Below, one piece after another: positions 35,901-47,254 of a stretch of DNA of 64,000 bases (within the stretch, counting starts at the first letter, position 1; each line of letters opens with the position of its first letter). This stretch comes from Moniliophthora roreri. Taxonomy: Eukaryota > Basidiomycota > Agaricomycetes > Agaricales > Marasmiaceae. A program made the position numbers and the translations under genes. Under the pieces are notes generated by a model. It was given only the letters and a program-made list of their open reading frames with translations. It searched no databases and was not told the DNA's origin. Location: positions 150,752-214,751 of the forward strand of contig LATX02000248.1 of assembly GCA_001466705.2 (NCBI GenBank). The letters are read 5' to 3'.

Positions 35901-36269
35901 GCTGCAGGATATTGGTTCTCTGGCAGAGATGGCGCTACTTCTGCGGCAATACCTACCCAGAACCCTGCTACAGGTTCTATGCATGATCTAGACCTGCCTG
36001 CGGGATTTCCTGAACTTGCAGATGCCGAGTTTTTCGAACAACTCACCTCCGTATGGCAGAATGGTCGGACTTCTGAGGGTCAGGATGTGGTCGTTTCTGA
36101 TGGTGGATATGCATCCTACCATCATTCACAATTAAAATCAGGGCCTGGAGCCGTCAAACAAGAACCGTACATCAATCCTTCTGCTGGGATATGGTCTAGT
36201 GCAGATGATTTGGCAGATCCGAGATTGTCTAGAAATTCTGAAACTCAGGGTGTTGTGTATACTAGATAA
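32966..36269 (+). CDS. Zn2Cys6 fungal-specific transcription factor
   Basis: The gene has many exons. The N-terminal zinc cluster is assembled from three exons, 32966-33044, a 6-nt microexon 33126-33131 and 33186-33265. Together they read RACDICRRKKIRCDGIQT and then RCSNCIASDFECTY, with all six Cys present. A 20-nt exon (33318-33337) leads to the coiled-coil dimerisation element YVEGLENRVEKMEQLI. The PF04082-type regulatory domain follows (DLIDLYFTKVNILLPVLHRPTF, RAFWCLLTIDRHVSAVLGRP, WEQRVVAELDGALNRWVGDIP). A Ser-rich tail ends at 36269 (about residues 600 onward). Such proteins bind CGG-type half sites in the nucleus. The target pathway is unknown. Phases work at every junction I checked. 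Confidence 0.9.
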
Positions 36270-36302
36270 GTTTAGACCATGTAGAACGGTCGACTTGGAC
36301 AT

Positions 36303-37530
36303 TTAGCTGCGATAATCACCGTAGAGGGATGAACAGACACACTTCACTTTGAACGGCTTGGAACCGACATAACTGAAATCACAAGTGTAATACTTGGCTG
36401 TCTCTGCCTTGTCACCTCCACCGAAATCAGCAGCCAATATCTCAAAGTCTTCCAACTTGAGGATTTCACTAGCACGCCCCTCGTCTACTTTCTCGAGTTC
36501 ACCGTTCACCAATACGGGTAGAGTTGGCGTTCCGTCGGAGGGCACAAATGCGGCACTGACTCGGTGCACTCGCCCTGGTAGTGTGTATAAGCATCGAGTA
36601 CGTAAAGCGCAACCGAGTGCACACCTTTACTACTTGGTCCCACCTTCGCCATCTCGGACTATTAGCAAAGTTCGCAAGGTCAATGGCAAGATTGGTCAAC
36701 TTCTATTTTCTAAAGATTTTGAAAGCGGCCGGATTCATTTCGTCGTCGTTGATTTCTTGCACATTTACGTCGGCACGATCCACAAAAGTAGCATCAATGG
36801 CTATCAAGAGAATGGTGTCGTTGGTCGACATGTCTCCGTCTACGCTAATCGAATTGAAGTCTCGCTCAACGGCATATGTGAAGGCACGTTGGGGACTGCG
36901 GGGGCGATACAGCGGCATCGCTCACGATGCATCCAAGGAGAGTAGCGTGTAGTGGGCCGATAGTAGGTAGGCCCATATCTAGATGAATCATGCCCGCACC
37001 TTTCTCCATGCCAGCCATACGGTATTCGACGCCCTTTGATAGAAAAAGAATTTGGAACGAAGTTTTGGGGACGTGTCGGTGGTCACGAACGCCCTCTCCC
37101 AAGCAGTCAAGCCTTTTTGTGAACAGATAGCCGTGAGGAACTCGATATGGGTAAATTCTGACCAATGATTCTGATCGACATGACCAGCTGAAGATGTAGG
37201 TGAATCCAGCAAGTCATCCCGTTTCCTTCACCATCGCCCATGCATTCTCCATGCCCTGTCGACCTGTAAGAGCGTTTGCACAACCACTACTACAGCTTTA
37301 GCTCTGCCGATATTCTCTCCCAAAATCTTAGAGTCCATCATGGGAGTTGGCCTTGAGCGAAGCAGGGCGCTGCTGAAGTCGGCTGTTTTGAGGTCGAAAG
37401 AATCGAGAAGTTCTGGGTTCTTTTTCACGCCGGGATAGCAGACCGGTGAGGAGACAGCCAGATGGGAAAGAGGAAGGCGGCAATGGCTGATGGTGGTGAG
37501 ATTTAGAAGGGGTTGGCTTTATCGTTATCA
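36303..37530 (-). pseudogene. argJ: argJ (ornithine acetyltransferase) pseudogene
   Basis: Read on the minus strand, recognisable blocks appear in order but in changing frames. They are a KKNPELLDSFDLKTADFSSALL-like start, [37 protein letters not shown], the self-cleavage region [31 protein letters not shown], and the end [16 protein letters not shown] with [18 protein letters not shown] and GDYRS. ArgJ makes N-acetylglutamate and ornithine in mitochondria. Here frameshifts occur after the GRAKAVVV block, before the cleavage block and near 36690. The central part that normally carries the ALVKTALYG-type block is missing. Stops are plentiful, so it cannot give an active enzyme. A functional copy is expected elsewhere. 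Confidence 0.88.
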
Positions 37531-38065
37531 TCATTTGAAGACAAGTCGCGACATAAAGGCTTGCTTAAGTACTGAAGTACGGCAGAGTCAAATAGTACAC
37601 CGGAGTTATTGGCGAGTCAGAAACTGTAGCAAGTCATGACATTATGCAGTGACTCGGCATATCAGAGAGGATGTTTGATTTCATGAATGCCCAGTAGTGT
37701 AGTATGTAGTGTATCGAGTCCTAAAGACTAAAAACACAGCACGCGTATGCAGCGAGTGGGGGAGAAAATGGGAAATGAAGTATGGAAGGAATGGATGTGT
37801 GAGAGGGTTCGTATGTACTGGTATCATCTTATATACACTAATTTTCGGTGGGTACTCTATGTACGGTTGCAGGATCATAACAGTCGTGAACATGAACGAA
37901 AAAGGGAACAGAAAGATGGTAGGCATGCATTAAGGAATAAGGAATAAAAATACAAACAGCGGGCAGAGCACGCACATGCAACACATCTGAAAAGGGAACA
38001 GCACGTAATAAAACAATTACCCGAAAAGAAAAAGGAAAAAGGAAAAGAGAAAGGTGTGCGCCCAC
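37531..38065. other. Intergenic, no gene seen
   Basis: This is AT-rich 3' flank of the coiled-coil gene. A pyrimidine-rich acceptor (ccttttcag on the minus strand, near 37990) could pair with the GTAAGT at the end of that gene, so a 3'-UTR intron is possible. Confidence 0.4.
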
Positions 38066-40859
38066 TTACGTAGGCCAGCCCCGAACAATCCTCGCTGCTC
38101 CGTCACCTACTCGTCCTAGGAAGTTGAAAACTTCAGCAGCGCCACCCCCACCTCCATATCCGCCGGCGAAACCTTCACCTGGTCCTCCAGGCAGAGCATT
38201 GAAACTCGCCCAAGCAACCCGATCGTGGTAGGTTGGCCCACCTGGTACACCCCATCCGTATTGGGGGCCCATTCCGGTGCCAGCCAGGGCCATCTGAACC
38301 AACGCTAATGCACCAACGACAAGTGCTGATGACCCTGCAACAATAGCAGTCTGCGTTATGATATTGGAGGCGGCTCCTGGCGGTGAAGAAGATGAAGGTG
38401 AGATGTAGGTGTTGTAAATGTTGCGGTAGAATCTTGAGTAACCCCTCTTGCCCTCTTTTTCTTCCTCTTTCACTTGTGGTTTTCGACGGACACGGGATTT
38501 TGCGAGCACTTGGTCGATAACACCGCATCCCACTCCAAGTTCATCCTTGAAGGCAGACCATTCCTCCAGTAGTCCCTCTGAAACCTCGATATCACCATCA
38601 AGACCGCCGTGCAGCTTGCGCAGTTCAGCAGCTACCCGTCTTTGAATCTCTGCTTCCTCATCGTAAGCAGGAGGAGAATCCTCGAGGGTCTGTTTGGAAG
38701 ACGAAGCTACAGGATCGGGCTCTTCCTTTTTGACCTCGACAACGACTTCAACTGGGTCCGTCTGAATCTCCATTTCGACTCTTTCAGGTGTTGGCTCGAC
38801 CGGCTCCTCGATGACTTCTGTCTGGACATCGACCACGACCCTCTTCGGCGAAGGTGGCGGCGGGTCTGTCTGAGAGGAAGAGGCGACAAGGAAGAGTGCG
38901 GGTTCGTACTGGGTCGAGCTATCCGAGTACTCTTTGACCTCTTCAAAGGTTTGCGTTGTCTCCAAGGTCCGGTTTGCTCGCGAAGGAACTTTCTATATGG
39001 TTTGTAGTGCGTCAGCAAAGATAAAACTATGCACAAGTTTTATTGGACTAACCCTTTGGATCCTACGTCGGATAATCGTCTGAACGACATCCTCATCTTC
39101 TTCGTCATCACCGTCTATCTCTTCCACAACCGTCTCGCTACCGTCCTCAATATCGTCATCCTCATCGTGGACGTCCTCTTCATCCTCGCCCCAACCAGAC
39201 ATCTTACCCGCCAACTCTGCTCCGAGACTCTTGCTGACAGTATTATTCCGGCTGCTCGCACCTGAACCAGGTCCGCCTCCTCCAGCCAAGCCAGAAGCCA
39301 AACTATTTCGTAACTCATCCATATCGAACCGCATCCTATCAATCGTCTCTTTCAACATCAAGTTCTCTTGTTTTTGCTCCTCCAGTTGCCCCATGGCCTG
39401 CTGAGCAATCACCAGCTCTTCCTCGAGTCGCCCAATTCTCTCTTCGTAAACCTCACGCTCCTTTGACCACTTTCCGCCCTCCATCTCATGGACTTGTGCA
39501 GCGTCAGTAAGAGACCGAACAGTCTCGTCTCGTTGACGGAGATCATCACGGTATTTCTCGGAAAAGGAACACTGTTCCAGATACTGTCGGTGGAGAGACT
39601 GATAATTGGTCCGAGCGTGTTCAAGCTGTCGGTTAAGCTTGCTTATCTCGTTTTCGAGAGTAGTGATTTGGTTTGAGCTGGTGCGCTGTCAGATAATAGA
39701 CATCAGTGTGACGTCGAGTAAGAAGAAAAAAAAGCGAGAGGTTTACCTCTTTACTCCTCAACTCCTTCTCTTCCTTCTTTGTCGCGCTAAGTTCGCTCCT
39801 CAATTCATCGATCCTGACCTGTAGATCCTCCAGCTCGGTTTCGTGCTCGGTAAGCTTCCTTTGCAACGTGTTTTCAGCTTCCATAAGCTTCTTGCCGAGC
39901 TCCGCGTTGGCCTTCTGCAATACCTCCAACCGGTCTATAGGTTCTAATGATACCGTGGAGGCCGTAGATTCTCGTCGGTCCATGACAAGACCAAGACTGT
40001 CTTCGTCTTCAGAATCAGAATCTGATGATGAAGAATGCCGTGGCATGGGTAGGGATGAAATAGACTGGTTGAGAGTATCGTCATGATCCGGAGAGGAGTA
40101 GCCTCTATCCTCGCCAAACAATCTAGCCTGCCTCGAGGCAGGCCGTGATGGCGGCCTGAAGGTTGGTGAACCGACTTCAGCAAAATCGGCGGTCCCGGCA
40201 TTGGGAGACATGACCCCAGGTGTGGGCGACGTAGGGTTGCTTGGAGCTCGTGTTCGAGGAGCTGCATTGCGGTACCCATATGAAGATGGTGAATATGATT
40301 CAGAGTCGGAACGACTTCCAGCGTCGGATTTGCGTCTGTGAGGGGCAGTAGGTCGTCGGCTATAAGCGGAAGGAGGATTGCTATGTAGGGGAGTTGCACG
40401 TTGCCGTTTTGAGCTGTCGAATCCGGATGGGGCTCGTGGTGTTTGGGGTACAGTAGAACCTGAACGTGATGATGGACGTGAGGGGTGTCGATGTGTTCCT
40501 GTCGAGTCTGTACTCGAAGATCTTCCACCGTAATCATCGTCACTATTTGGGTCCATCGACCTTCCCCTGGTGAATTCTTCATGCTGAGGAGTCTGAGGTG
40601 GACTTGGGCTAGCCTTGGTCTTCTCCGCAATAAAGTTGAGCAGTAAGGCGGCTGAACATTCGATGCCAGGGTTCTCCTTCAGCAGTAAGTGCAGCATTTC
40701 CTCCTCTTCCGGTGTAAGTAGCTCGACTCCGCCTCCATATAGTTCCGAAAATGAGTGAAAAACGTCTGGTAAGGCGTCTGCGGGTATCACGACAGTGCCG
40801 TCTTCAGTATTGCTTGCTTTTGGATGCTTCTTGAATATATCGTCCAATATTGTTTCCAT
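38066..40859 (-). CDS. EF-hand-like / coiled-coil / tail-anchored protein (KASH5/Kms-like architecture)
   Basis: Reverse exons 40859-39747, 39685-39053 and 38992-38066 give 890 aa. The first ~90 residues (ETILDDIFKKHPKASNTEDG, GVELLTPEEEEMLHLLLKE) resemble a degenerate EF-hand pair. A Ser/Pro-rich linker follows, with coiled coil from about residues 300-500 (rich in heptad Leu/Glu) and an acidic run near residues 545-575. A single hydrophobic segment (VAGSSALVVGALALVQMALAG) sits about 65 residues from the C-terminus, which ends GWPT. This order matches dynein-adaptor KASH proteins (animal KASH5, fission-yeast Kms), which link nuclear envelope to microtubules. That role is inference from architecture only. 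The stop TAA overlaps a GTAAGT donor-like hexamer, so an alternative tail is possible. An intron in the 5' UTR just upstream of 40859 is likely. Confidence 0.75.
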
Positions 40860-41805
40860 GTTCGCAATCGACTGACGATTGCGCCCAAAGTTGAGCTCCT
40901 ACTGTAGTTAGAATACATAACCGAATAAGACACAAGGGATGAACGTACCATGGTGGTTGTGGTAGTAGTTGACAAGACAAATTTCGAATTGGGACAATGG
41001 CCTATTTGGCCTTTGTTTGTACCCGAACCAAAAATGACGTGTGAAATATCTTAGCGCTTGGTTGACGCCCAAACTTGACTCGGAACTCCAACGTCACGAC
41101 TGCCACCAGAAATTCTCTGCTTTCTCTTCCCTGTCCTCACGGAGGTGCCACGTTATGCCCCTTCAAGCTCCCTTGGACACTGATCGGAGTTTACCGGTGC
41201 GTTGACCAGTCTCAGCGATCACGAGCAAATCATTGAAAATTCGTAATCGAAACTCAGATATGTACTAGTCCAAGGACATCCATAGATGAACCTAGAATTT
41301 CCCGACGTATTCGGTGGTTGGTCTGTTCGTATCAACCGACCTCCACGGTGTCCATATAGAGGACAATCATCGGGTGGGTGCCCTGGATGTGTATTACGGC
41401 CCCGGGGAAGAAGTTCGTGCTATTCCTTAATTCACCAACCCCTGAAACACAAAAGATCATCAGAAAGCGGTCAAACTGACACCTCAGAGAATGCTACCCC
41501 CGTCATACCGGCATTCAATAGATAAACGTGGGACGCGAAAGGCTTCACTGACATATTTGGTGGTTTGCCATGTCTACCAACATCCGCTTACCATATGCGC
41601 TAGGACCGTTACATGCGATCTTTGTGGTCGGAGAACGATGCATCTGATGTCCTTTGTGGGCTCCCTGAAACGCGAAAATGAGCAGTCAAGTAGATACCTC
41701 ATGGAACATCATCTTCTTCCTACCAAAGCATTCAAGCCGCGCACTGCTTGTCAGGCCGCTACTGAAAGAACGAGGCTCCCTGGTTTTCACTGCGCGTATC
41801 TCGAA
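40860..41805. other. Intergenic with a segment copied at 44200-44345
   Basis: Bases about 41010-41200 recur, diverged, at 44205-44345: caaaaatgac, tagcgc, gacgcccaaac, cgactgccac.aga, and gaatgccac as shared pieces. No gene was seen. It is the divergent upstream region of the tail-anchored and 7TM genes. Confidence 0.45.
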
Positions 41806-43327
41806 ATGCCAGACACTGCAGCAGCTGCGGAGCACACTCGGTCGCTTCTCAGTGCCCTTAACCATCAGAGAATAGTTTCTGTAAGTCACAGCAGCTTCCT
41901 GGAAATCTCCCCGAACTGACGTTTTTCTGTAGTATGTTGATGGTACGTCATAATTCTTCCGGTGTCTACAGACCAGTGAAAAGAGCCGTGTCCAGTGTTC
42001 AGCTCATGCCTCCTCGTATATGATCTTTCCCTTAGCTTCAACCTCGAGCTGAGGCACATATGGGCTTCAAAATGGTCACTAGTGAAGGTGCTGTATATTG
42101 TACAGCGATACCTCCCGTTCTTTGACACTACCGTGGTGGTGCTTCATCGTAAGTTGTTTGTACAATCCAATGGGCACTGGTTGAGACTATGACAGACCAA
42201 TTTGCCGCTAGTTTGAGCCCTAAATACTGCTCAATAAACTATCACATCAGTGGTTGGTGTTTCGTCGTCGGTATCATCATCTCTGAGAGTTAGCAGTACT
42301 TCATCTGCGATTTCATTCCGCACTGACCATTGTTGGGCAGTAATTCTTACTATTCGTTTATGGGCGGTATGGCAAAGAAGCATACCAGTAGCCGTTGGCC
42401 TTGCCGTATTCTTCCTTGGATGCTGGGTTCCGTGTTTCATATTTTTGAACGAGTTCTTAAACTCGATGGCATGTAGGTTTTTTCTTTCTTTGAAGTTAAA
42501 TGTATCTCACTGTTGCAACAGTTACGGTCCCGCTGTTACCGCATTTTCGTGGTTGTTATATCTCCGGCGCAAGTCAGATTCTCTACATGTGTTGGGTTTT
42601 GATGGTGATTTACGATACTGGTGAATTGAGATGAAGAGTGCTATCACCACTAGGAGTGCTTATGCGTCCCGCCTGAATAGGTACTCTTATTATGATCATC
42701 ATCCCCGGTATCACAGCATGTGCGTCCTGAGTACTTTAGAGCAACGGAGCACTCACCATGGTTTATTGTTCCTTTGCAGATCGGACGGGCGGTAGCTCCC
42801 AGCTCCTCAATGCGGTCTATCAGGATGGTGCGTCAGAAAAACTTGCCCAAACCCTTAACGATTATTCAGCTTACTCCCTTGTTGAATAGGTGTCATTTAC
42901 TATGCGCTCATTTTCCGTGCGTGCTATTTCCTAATTCCCTCGCATCGAGGTTTACTGTATCCCATGTTTGTTATTCAGTCGTCTCTATGATTAACGTCAT
43001 TGTCATTGTGGTGCTACCAGTCAGTCCAACTACCAATATTCCTGGGGTACCCGTGCTAAATGTATGTGCATACAGCCCGATCTGGTCCATCTGCTATCAT
43101 CGTATGTCCTTTCAAACCTTCCGTTGTCTATTTTTAGCTGACAACGTCATAGCTTCGAGCGCGTATTGCATTCTATCCTAACAAGTCGCGCAATACTCCA
43201 TATCCGTGAAGTCGCCTCGAGGAAGCATCTGCTCAGTGCGAGCGACATAGGGGATCCCATGGTGCTACTCTCTAATATTCGCTCAGTTTCGACCTTCCAG
43301 GCTACTGGATCCAGACAAAGGCATTGA
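41806..43327 (+). CDS. DUF6533-like seven-helix membrane protein
   Basis: About eleven short exons are needed, including a 10-nt exon at 41933-41942. The protein, of roughly 330 aa, reads as the large mushroom family annotated with DUF6533. Landmarks are NFELRHIWxS-like FNLELRHIWASKWSLVKVLY, RYLPFFDTTVVVLHHQF, ILTIRLWAVWQRS, VGLAVFFLGCWVPCFIFL, GASQILYMCWVLMVIYD, GGSSQLLNAVYQDGVIYY, and the end LVHLLSSFERVLHSILTSRA. Seven hydrophobic segments are visible. The family has no established function and is expanded in Agaricomycetes. The reading frame needs every intron, and several raw stops fall inside them. I found no lesion, so it is probably intact. Confidence 0.85.
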
Positions 43328-43809
43328 TAAGAGAAAAGCATAGAAGGATACCTGTCATTTCAAGGTTGCGCACGTAGAACCAGAATTTCTGTTTCCCTAG
43401 TACTTAGGATAATTAGACTGTAGTGCACTCTTTGGGTATATTGTAGACGTTCAGTTTCCCAGACGTGTTGGCTCGACTCGGAGCAGATTAAGTTTGTGGT
43501 GAGTTGAGCTGCTGTCATAATCTAAAATACGGTGGTTGGCCGATATACAGTTCACTCCGCCCGACCCCTGTGACCAGATGTGCCATACACGACGAGATGC
43601 ACGACTACCCTTTTTGCAAGCTTATTTCCCAGTTTCTAGCCTTCCTGTGTCTTCATTCCTTGAATGGATATACATTATCGTCATGTGGGGTGTTCCTGTG
43701 CAAACAGAGGGTAGTAGCAAAGTATCGGAGGGTTGCAGAGTATCAGAAAGGCGGCATTAATGCGCAAAGGCAAAATCTTCAGCGTGGCGCTTGTCTGATA
43801 GCGCTTGTC

Positions 43810-43940
43810 TAGCGCCTAATCCGCCGGATGACATTCCATCCGACGGATATCCTCGGATTACAATCCACGGATGGCGGATTGCGCCCACAACGACGACAAT
43901 CCGAGCGGATGCATCCGACCCGAATCCGATCCGCTAGGAG
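43810..43940. repeat. ATCCG/CGGAT-rich dispersed repeat
   Basis: At least ten ATCCG or CGGAT pentamers sit in 130 bp. The last part, reading rightwards (gcatccgacccgaatccgat then ccgctaggag), recurs in reverse complement at 51888-51945. Two copies 8 kb apart in opposite orientation suggest a mobile-element end or a dispersed satellite. Confidence 0.55.
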
Positions 43941-44056
43941 CCCTAGCAGCACCTCTACCCTTTTTGGCAATAAATATATCCTAATCCCTTAAGCCCCGTC
44001 TAAACCTAACCTATCCTGCTGCGCGCCAATGCTCGCTTCGCTCGAATTTCGAAAGA

Positions 44057-44180
44057 GCCACGGGAACAAGATACCTCGATACACCACAGTCTACCACAAG
44101 TCTACCACAGTCTGGGCAGGCGGACCTGAGATCTTGAGATGTGGTGTATCTTCCCTTCGGGCTGATCAATTTCCCGTGGC
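44057..44180. repeat. Imperfect inverted repeat, MITE-like
   Basis: The outer arms gccacgggaa (44057-44066) and ttcccgtggc (44171-44180) are perfect complements. Inner arms atacaccaca (44079-44088) and tgtggtgtat (44140-44149) also match. The unequal spacing between arms means it is decayed. No target duplication was found. Confidence 0.5.
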
Positions 44181-44562
44181 AGTACTTGAGAACGAAATTG
44201 GTCTTTGTTTGTACACCCCAAAATGACAAAATTTTTAGCGCCCAAACCCCCGATTTAGTCTACGACTGCCACTAGATCTCCTCCGCTGCAGTTTTTTTGT
44301 CCTTACGGGAATGCCACCCTGTGGCTCCCTTGGTCTGACGTCTCGATTTGGAAGGTCTTCGGCTTGGAACGACAAGCGAATTAATGTCCATGGCAGCGGT
44401 CAGTACAACTAGCAGGACAGTTATGATCACTTTGGAGTACACATGCTGGTGGACGACAACTGCAGTCACCCGAAAAAGTCGAACAAAAGAAACAGTGTTA
44501 CTTATATATGAGTCTTAGTGCCTACGACAAGCCACTTTTTTTCTTCTTTTCCCATCACGGCA

Positions 44563-46244
44563 ATGTCGACACCAGCTGTATCGCGACTTCCTGTCGAAAT
44601 TCTCTACCAGATATTTTTTCTGTGTCCTCATGAAGAAAAAACTCTATGCTATACAAGGTCGCCATGGACTTTGACCAGGGTATGCAGGTGCGTTATCATG
44701 TCATCTTTTCAACCTCCTTCGCTCTTATTTAATGCACCAAGCTATTGGCGTCAAGTCGCGATCAGTTTGCCAGCCCTATGGACTTCATTGCATCTGGACA
44801 TTGGACATACGAAAGCAGGCAATACCCAGGAATCCGTACCTATCAATTCTCCAGCAATGCTTACTTGCTTTCTGGAACGGTCGGCGAAGAGGACACTCCG
44901 TGTATCAATAGCTGTTGCCAAACGTGGCACCATTTCCACATTTCAGCCTCTTTTAGACATCCTCATGCAGACCTGTAGTTGCTGGATCTCCCTGAAAATG
45001 ACGGGTGACCTGGAGAGACTGTCCGAGTCGCACTTCCTGAACCACTACGGGACTCCTCAGCTTCCAAAATTAGAGAAAGTTGAGCTAGAGGGCCCCTTCG
45101 ATATTCTCAGACCCTGCAGTGATCTTCCTGCAGGCTTGAAGTTGCAGGACGCCATCGAGAGAAATGCGCCACACTTGTCCTCGATATCCCTCCGGAATCT
45201 GCGTACGTTTACCAGGAAGCAATTCTCATGGGATCGTATCACGCACCTCGAGGTCGATGATTATACCCAGTTAGACATTCTCATGGTCCTCCGACAATGC
45301 ACTCGGTTGGATACACTAGTTTTGCACCACGACGGTTTTATTTCCCTCACTTCGCAACTTCAGGATGCAAAACCGGTAGAAGTTGGCTCCCTCCGTAAAT
45401 TGCGAATCCCATCGACATCTGTGCTCACGCTGGGACATCAATACGAGAGGCTGAGCAGCTACCTCATCCTTCCACGTCTGGTTCACCTGGAGCTTTCAAA
45501 CGTGCGACACGGTCAGACCCTAGATCCAATCCTCATGTTGCTAGCGCGTTCGAAATGTAATATCGAGACCATCGAAGTTCACATGCGTTACCTTATGGAC
45601 GTCACCATCGAAGATTTTCTGCAGTTTACACCGCACACGAAGAGGCTAATCCTCCGTGGCCACTGGGTTTTAGGTCATATTTTCGACTGTATTGCGTCCG
45701 ACGATGATATGCTAGTACCCGAACTAGAACATCTCAGCGTTCTGTTTACGGACATATCCGAGCTATCCTCTCCTACAAACGGGGTGCCGACGATATCACC
45801 TCCCCTTGCGCAAATCCTCAGGGCGGCCAAAGCCCTTCCCAATCTCAAAACGCTGCACGTCGAATGTTTTGATGAGGCCTTCGACGCCGACTTGATCCCA
45901 GAGCTGGAAAATATATCGCCTGGCACCGTGTCTACCTGTATTGTTGCGAGAAAAACGTCTTGTTACACGAATGGTCTACCGTATAAGCAGTATTACCTTA
46001 AGCATATGGCCGAAATACTCTCTCACGTACTGGTCAAAGGAAACACGCAGCGTTATCGTGACGGAAGCTATCAGAGTATTTGGGAGGTCAGTACTCATTT
46101 TGAGTCTATTCCATGTCTACTCATTGATGTGCTTAGAATCTATCCTTGTTTGGCCTAGTACTTCGAGACCTGGAAAGCTTTAATGACTGGGACAACGGCG
46201 AGTTAGAGGCGAGTTATATTTTCCTTTCTTGGGACTTCAGCTGA
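44563..46244 (+). CDS. F-box protein with leucine-rich tail
   Basis: Exons 44563-44687, 44742-46086 and 46137-46244 give 525 aa. The F-box reads VSRLPVEILYQIFFLCPHEE and continues after splicing as LTRVCSYWRQVAISLPALW, the usual mushroom form. Irregular leucine-rich segments follow (PQLPKLEKVELEGPFDI, LSSISLRNLR, PRLVHLELSNVR, LPNLKTLHVECF). F-box proteins recruit substrates to SCF ubiquitin ligases. The family is hugely expanded in agarics and the substrate is unknown. Without the second intron the protein would end at 46158, so the C-terminus is less certain. Confidence 0.87.
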
Positions 46245-47254
46245 TGCATGATCAATAGAGGTGTGGGGTAGCTAAAATAATGAAACAAATTTCCTTGGAG
46301 TACTGGGATGAGGAATATAATATCAAAGAGCGGGCGACCCGCTTTCTGGAAACTTGGAATATCTCAACGTGATCTAGAGGGCTGTTAATCTTTATATTCA
46401 TGTCACAAATTATAATTCCGTTAGACAAAGGAGGGCCCAGAAAGAAGTTTTTAGAAGCTCAAAAAGTGAAAGTAATCCATTATGTATACCTCCGCAGCAA
46501 GTTCGACTCGGTCCTGGTGCGACTTTCTAATCCTATCAGACACTCCGCTCGTAGGACCCGGGATATGCAAAACTAGCTATGAGCAATAGGAGAGACGAGC
46601 TTCGCGTATATAACGAGTTCGGGGATTTCAATCCGTCGGCTAGGCATAGATGGATCCCTGAGCACTGCCCTCGCGGAACTTGGTGCCTGTATGTGTCCTT
46701 GTCAACTTGTTCGCATCCAGTGTTGTCGGTCATCGTTTATCTGGAGCTTTCGACTCGGAACATGGCTTGAGCACTTGTTGAGCACTGTACGAGGATCAAA
46801 GAGCGGAGGTGATGGAAGCGGTGTTACAGGAGACGGTTCGTTGTACCCTGTAGGCGAGAAAAAAAGGACCGTATACTTTCTTTTAGCTGGTTTAGTTGTG
46901 GATATCCAACGGCCAGGCCAGCAGAGTAACTAGACTCGACTGCATATTCGGTCTTCTAGGTACTATTGGACCAGGCGACACACTATTGATTTCGTGTACC
47001 AGGTTAGAAAAGTCAGCACAATCAGGAAAAAGCTCTCGAGTAGACGAGTGAGACGCACTGATAGTCTAAGTCTTCCTCACGAATGCCTTGAATCTCTCGG
47101 TGCTGTACGCTCGTATCCTGAACTGTCAGAACTCTATCTTGGGCCGAATCACTTGGGTCACGACACGAACGTTGGTCACTGGCAACCGCTGTCCTTTAGA
47201 GGAACCTAGCCTGTCACGAAAATCTTGAGCGGTAGCCATTCAGAGGCAACGAAG
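46245..47254. other. Intergenic, no gene seen
   Basis: Only short frames are present. It lies between the F-box gene and the left end of the duplicated peroxidase segment. Confidence 0.45.

Larger units (their letters stand above)
43328..44562. other. Intergenic with ATCCG-rich repeat and an inverted repeat
   Basis: No gene was seen. Bases 43810-43940 are dense in ATCCG/CGGAT pentamers. Bases 44057-44180 form an imperfect inverted repeat. Bases 44205-44345 are a diverged copy of 41010-41200. The last 60 bp hold a TATA-like tatatatg before the F-box gene. Confidence 0.5.

Noticed and set aside
38020..38075. Intron starting at the GTAAGT that overlaps the stop of the tail-anchored protein
   Set aside because: The joined downstream sequence gives a Cys-rich, unconvincing tail. 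I kept the simple stop but note a possible 3'-UTR intron.
42480..43200. Stops within the DUF6533-like gene as evidence for a pseudogene
   Set aside because: All the stops fall in introns. With the splice path given, every conserved family block is in one frame.
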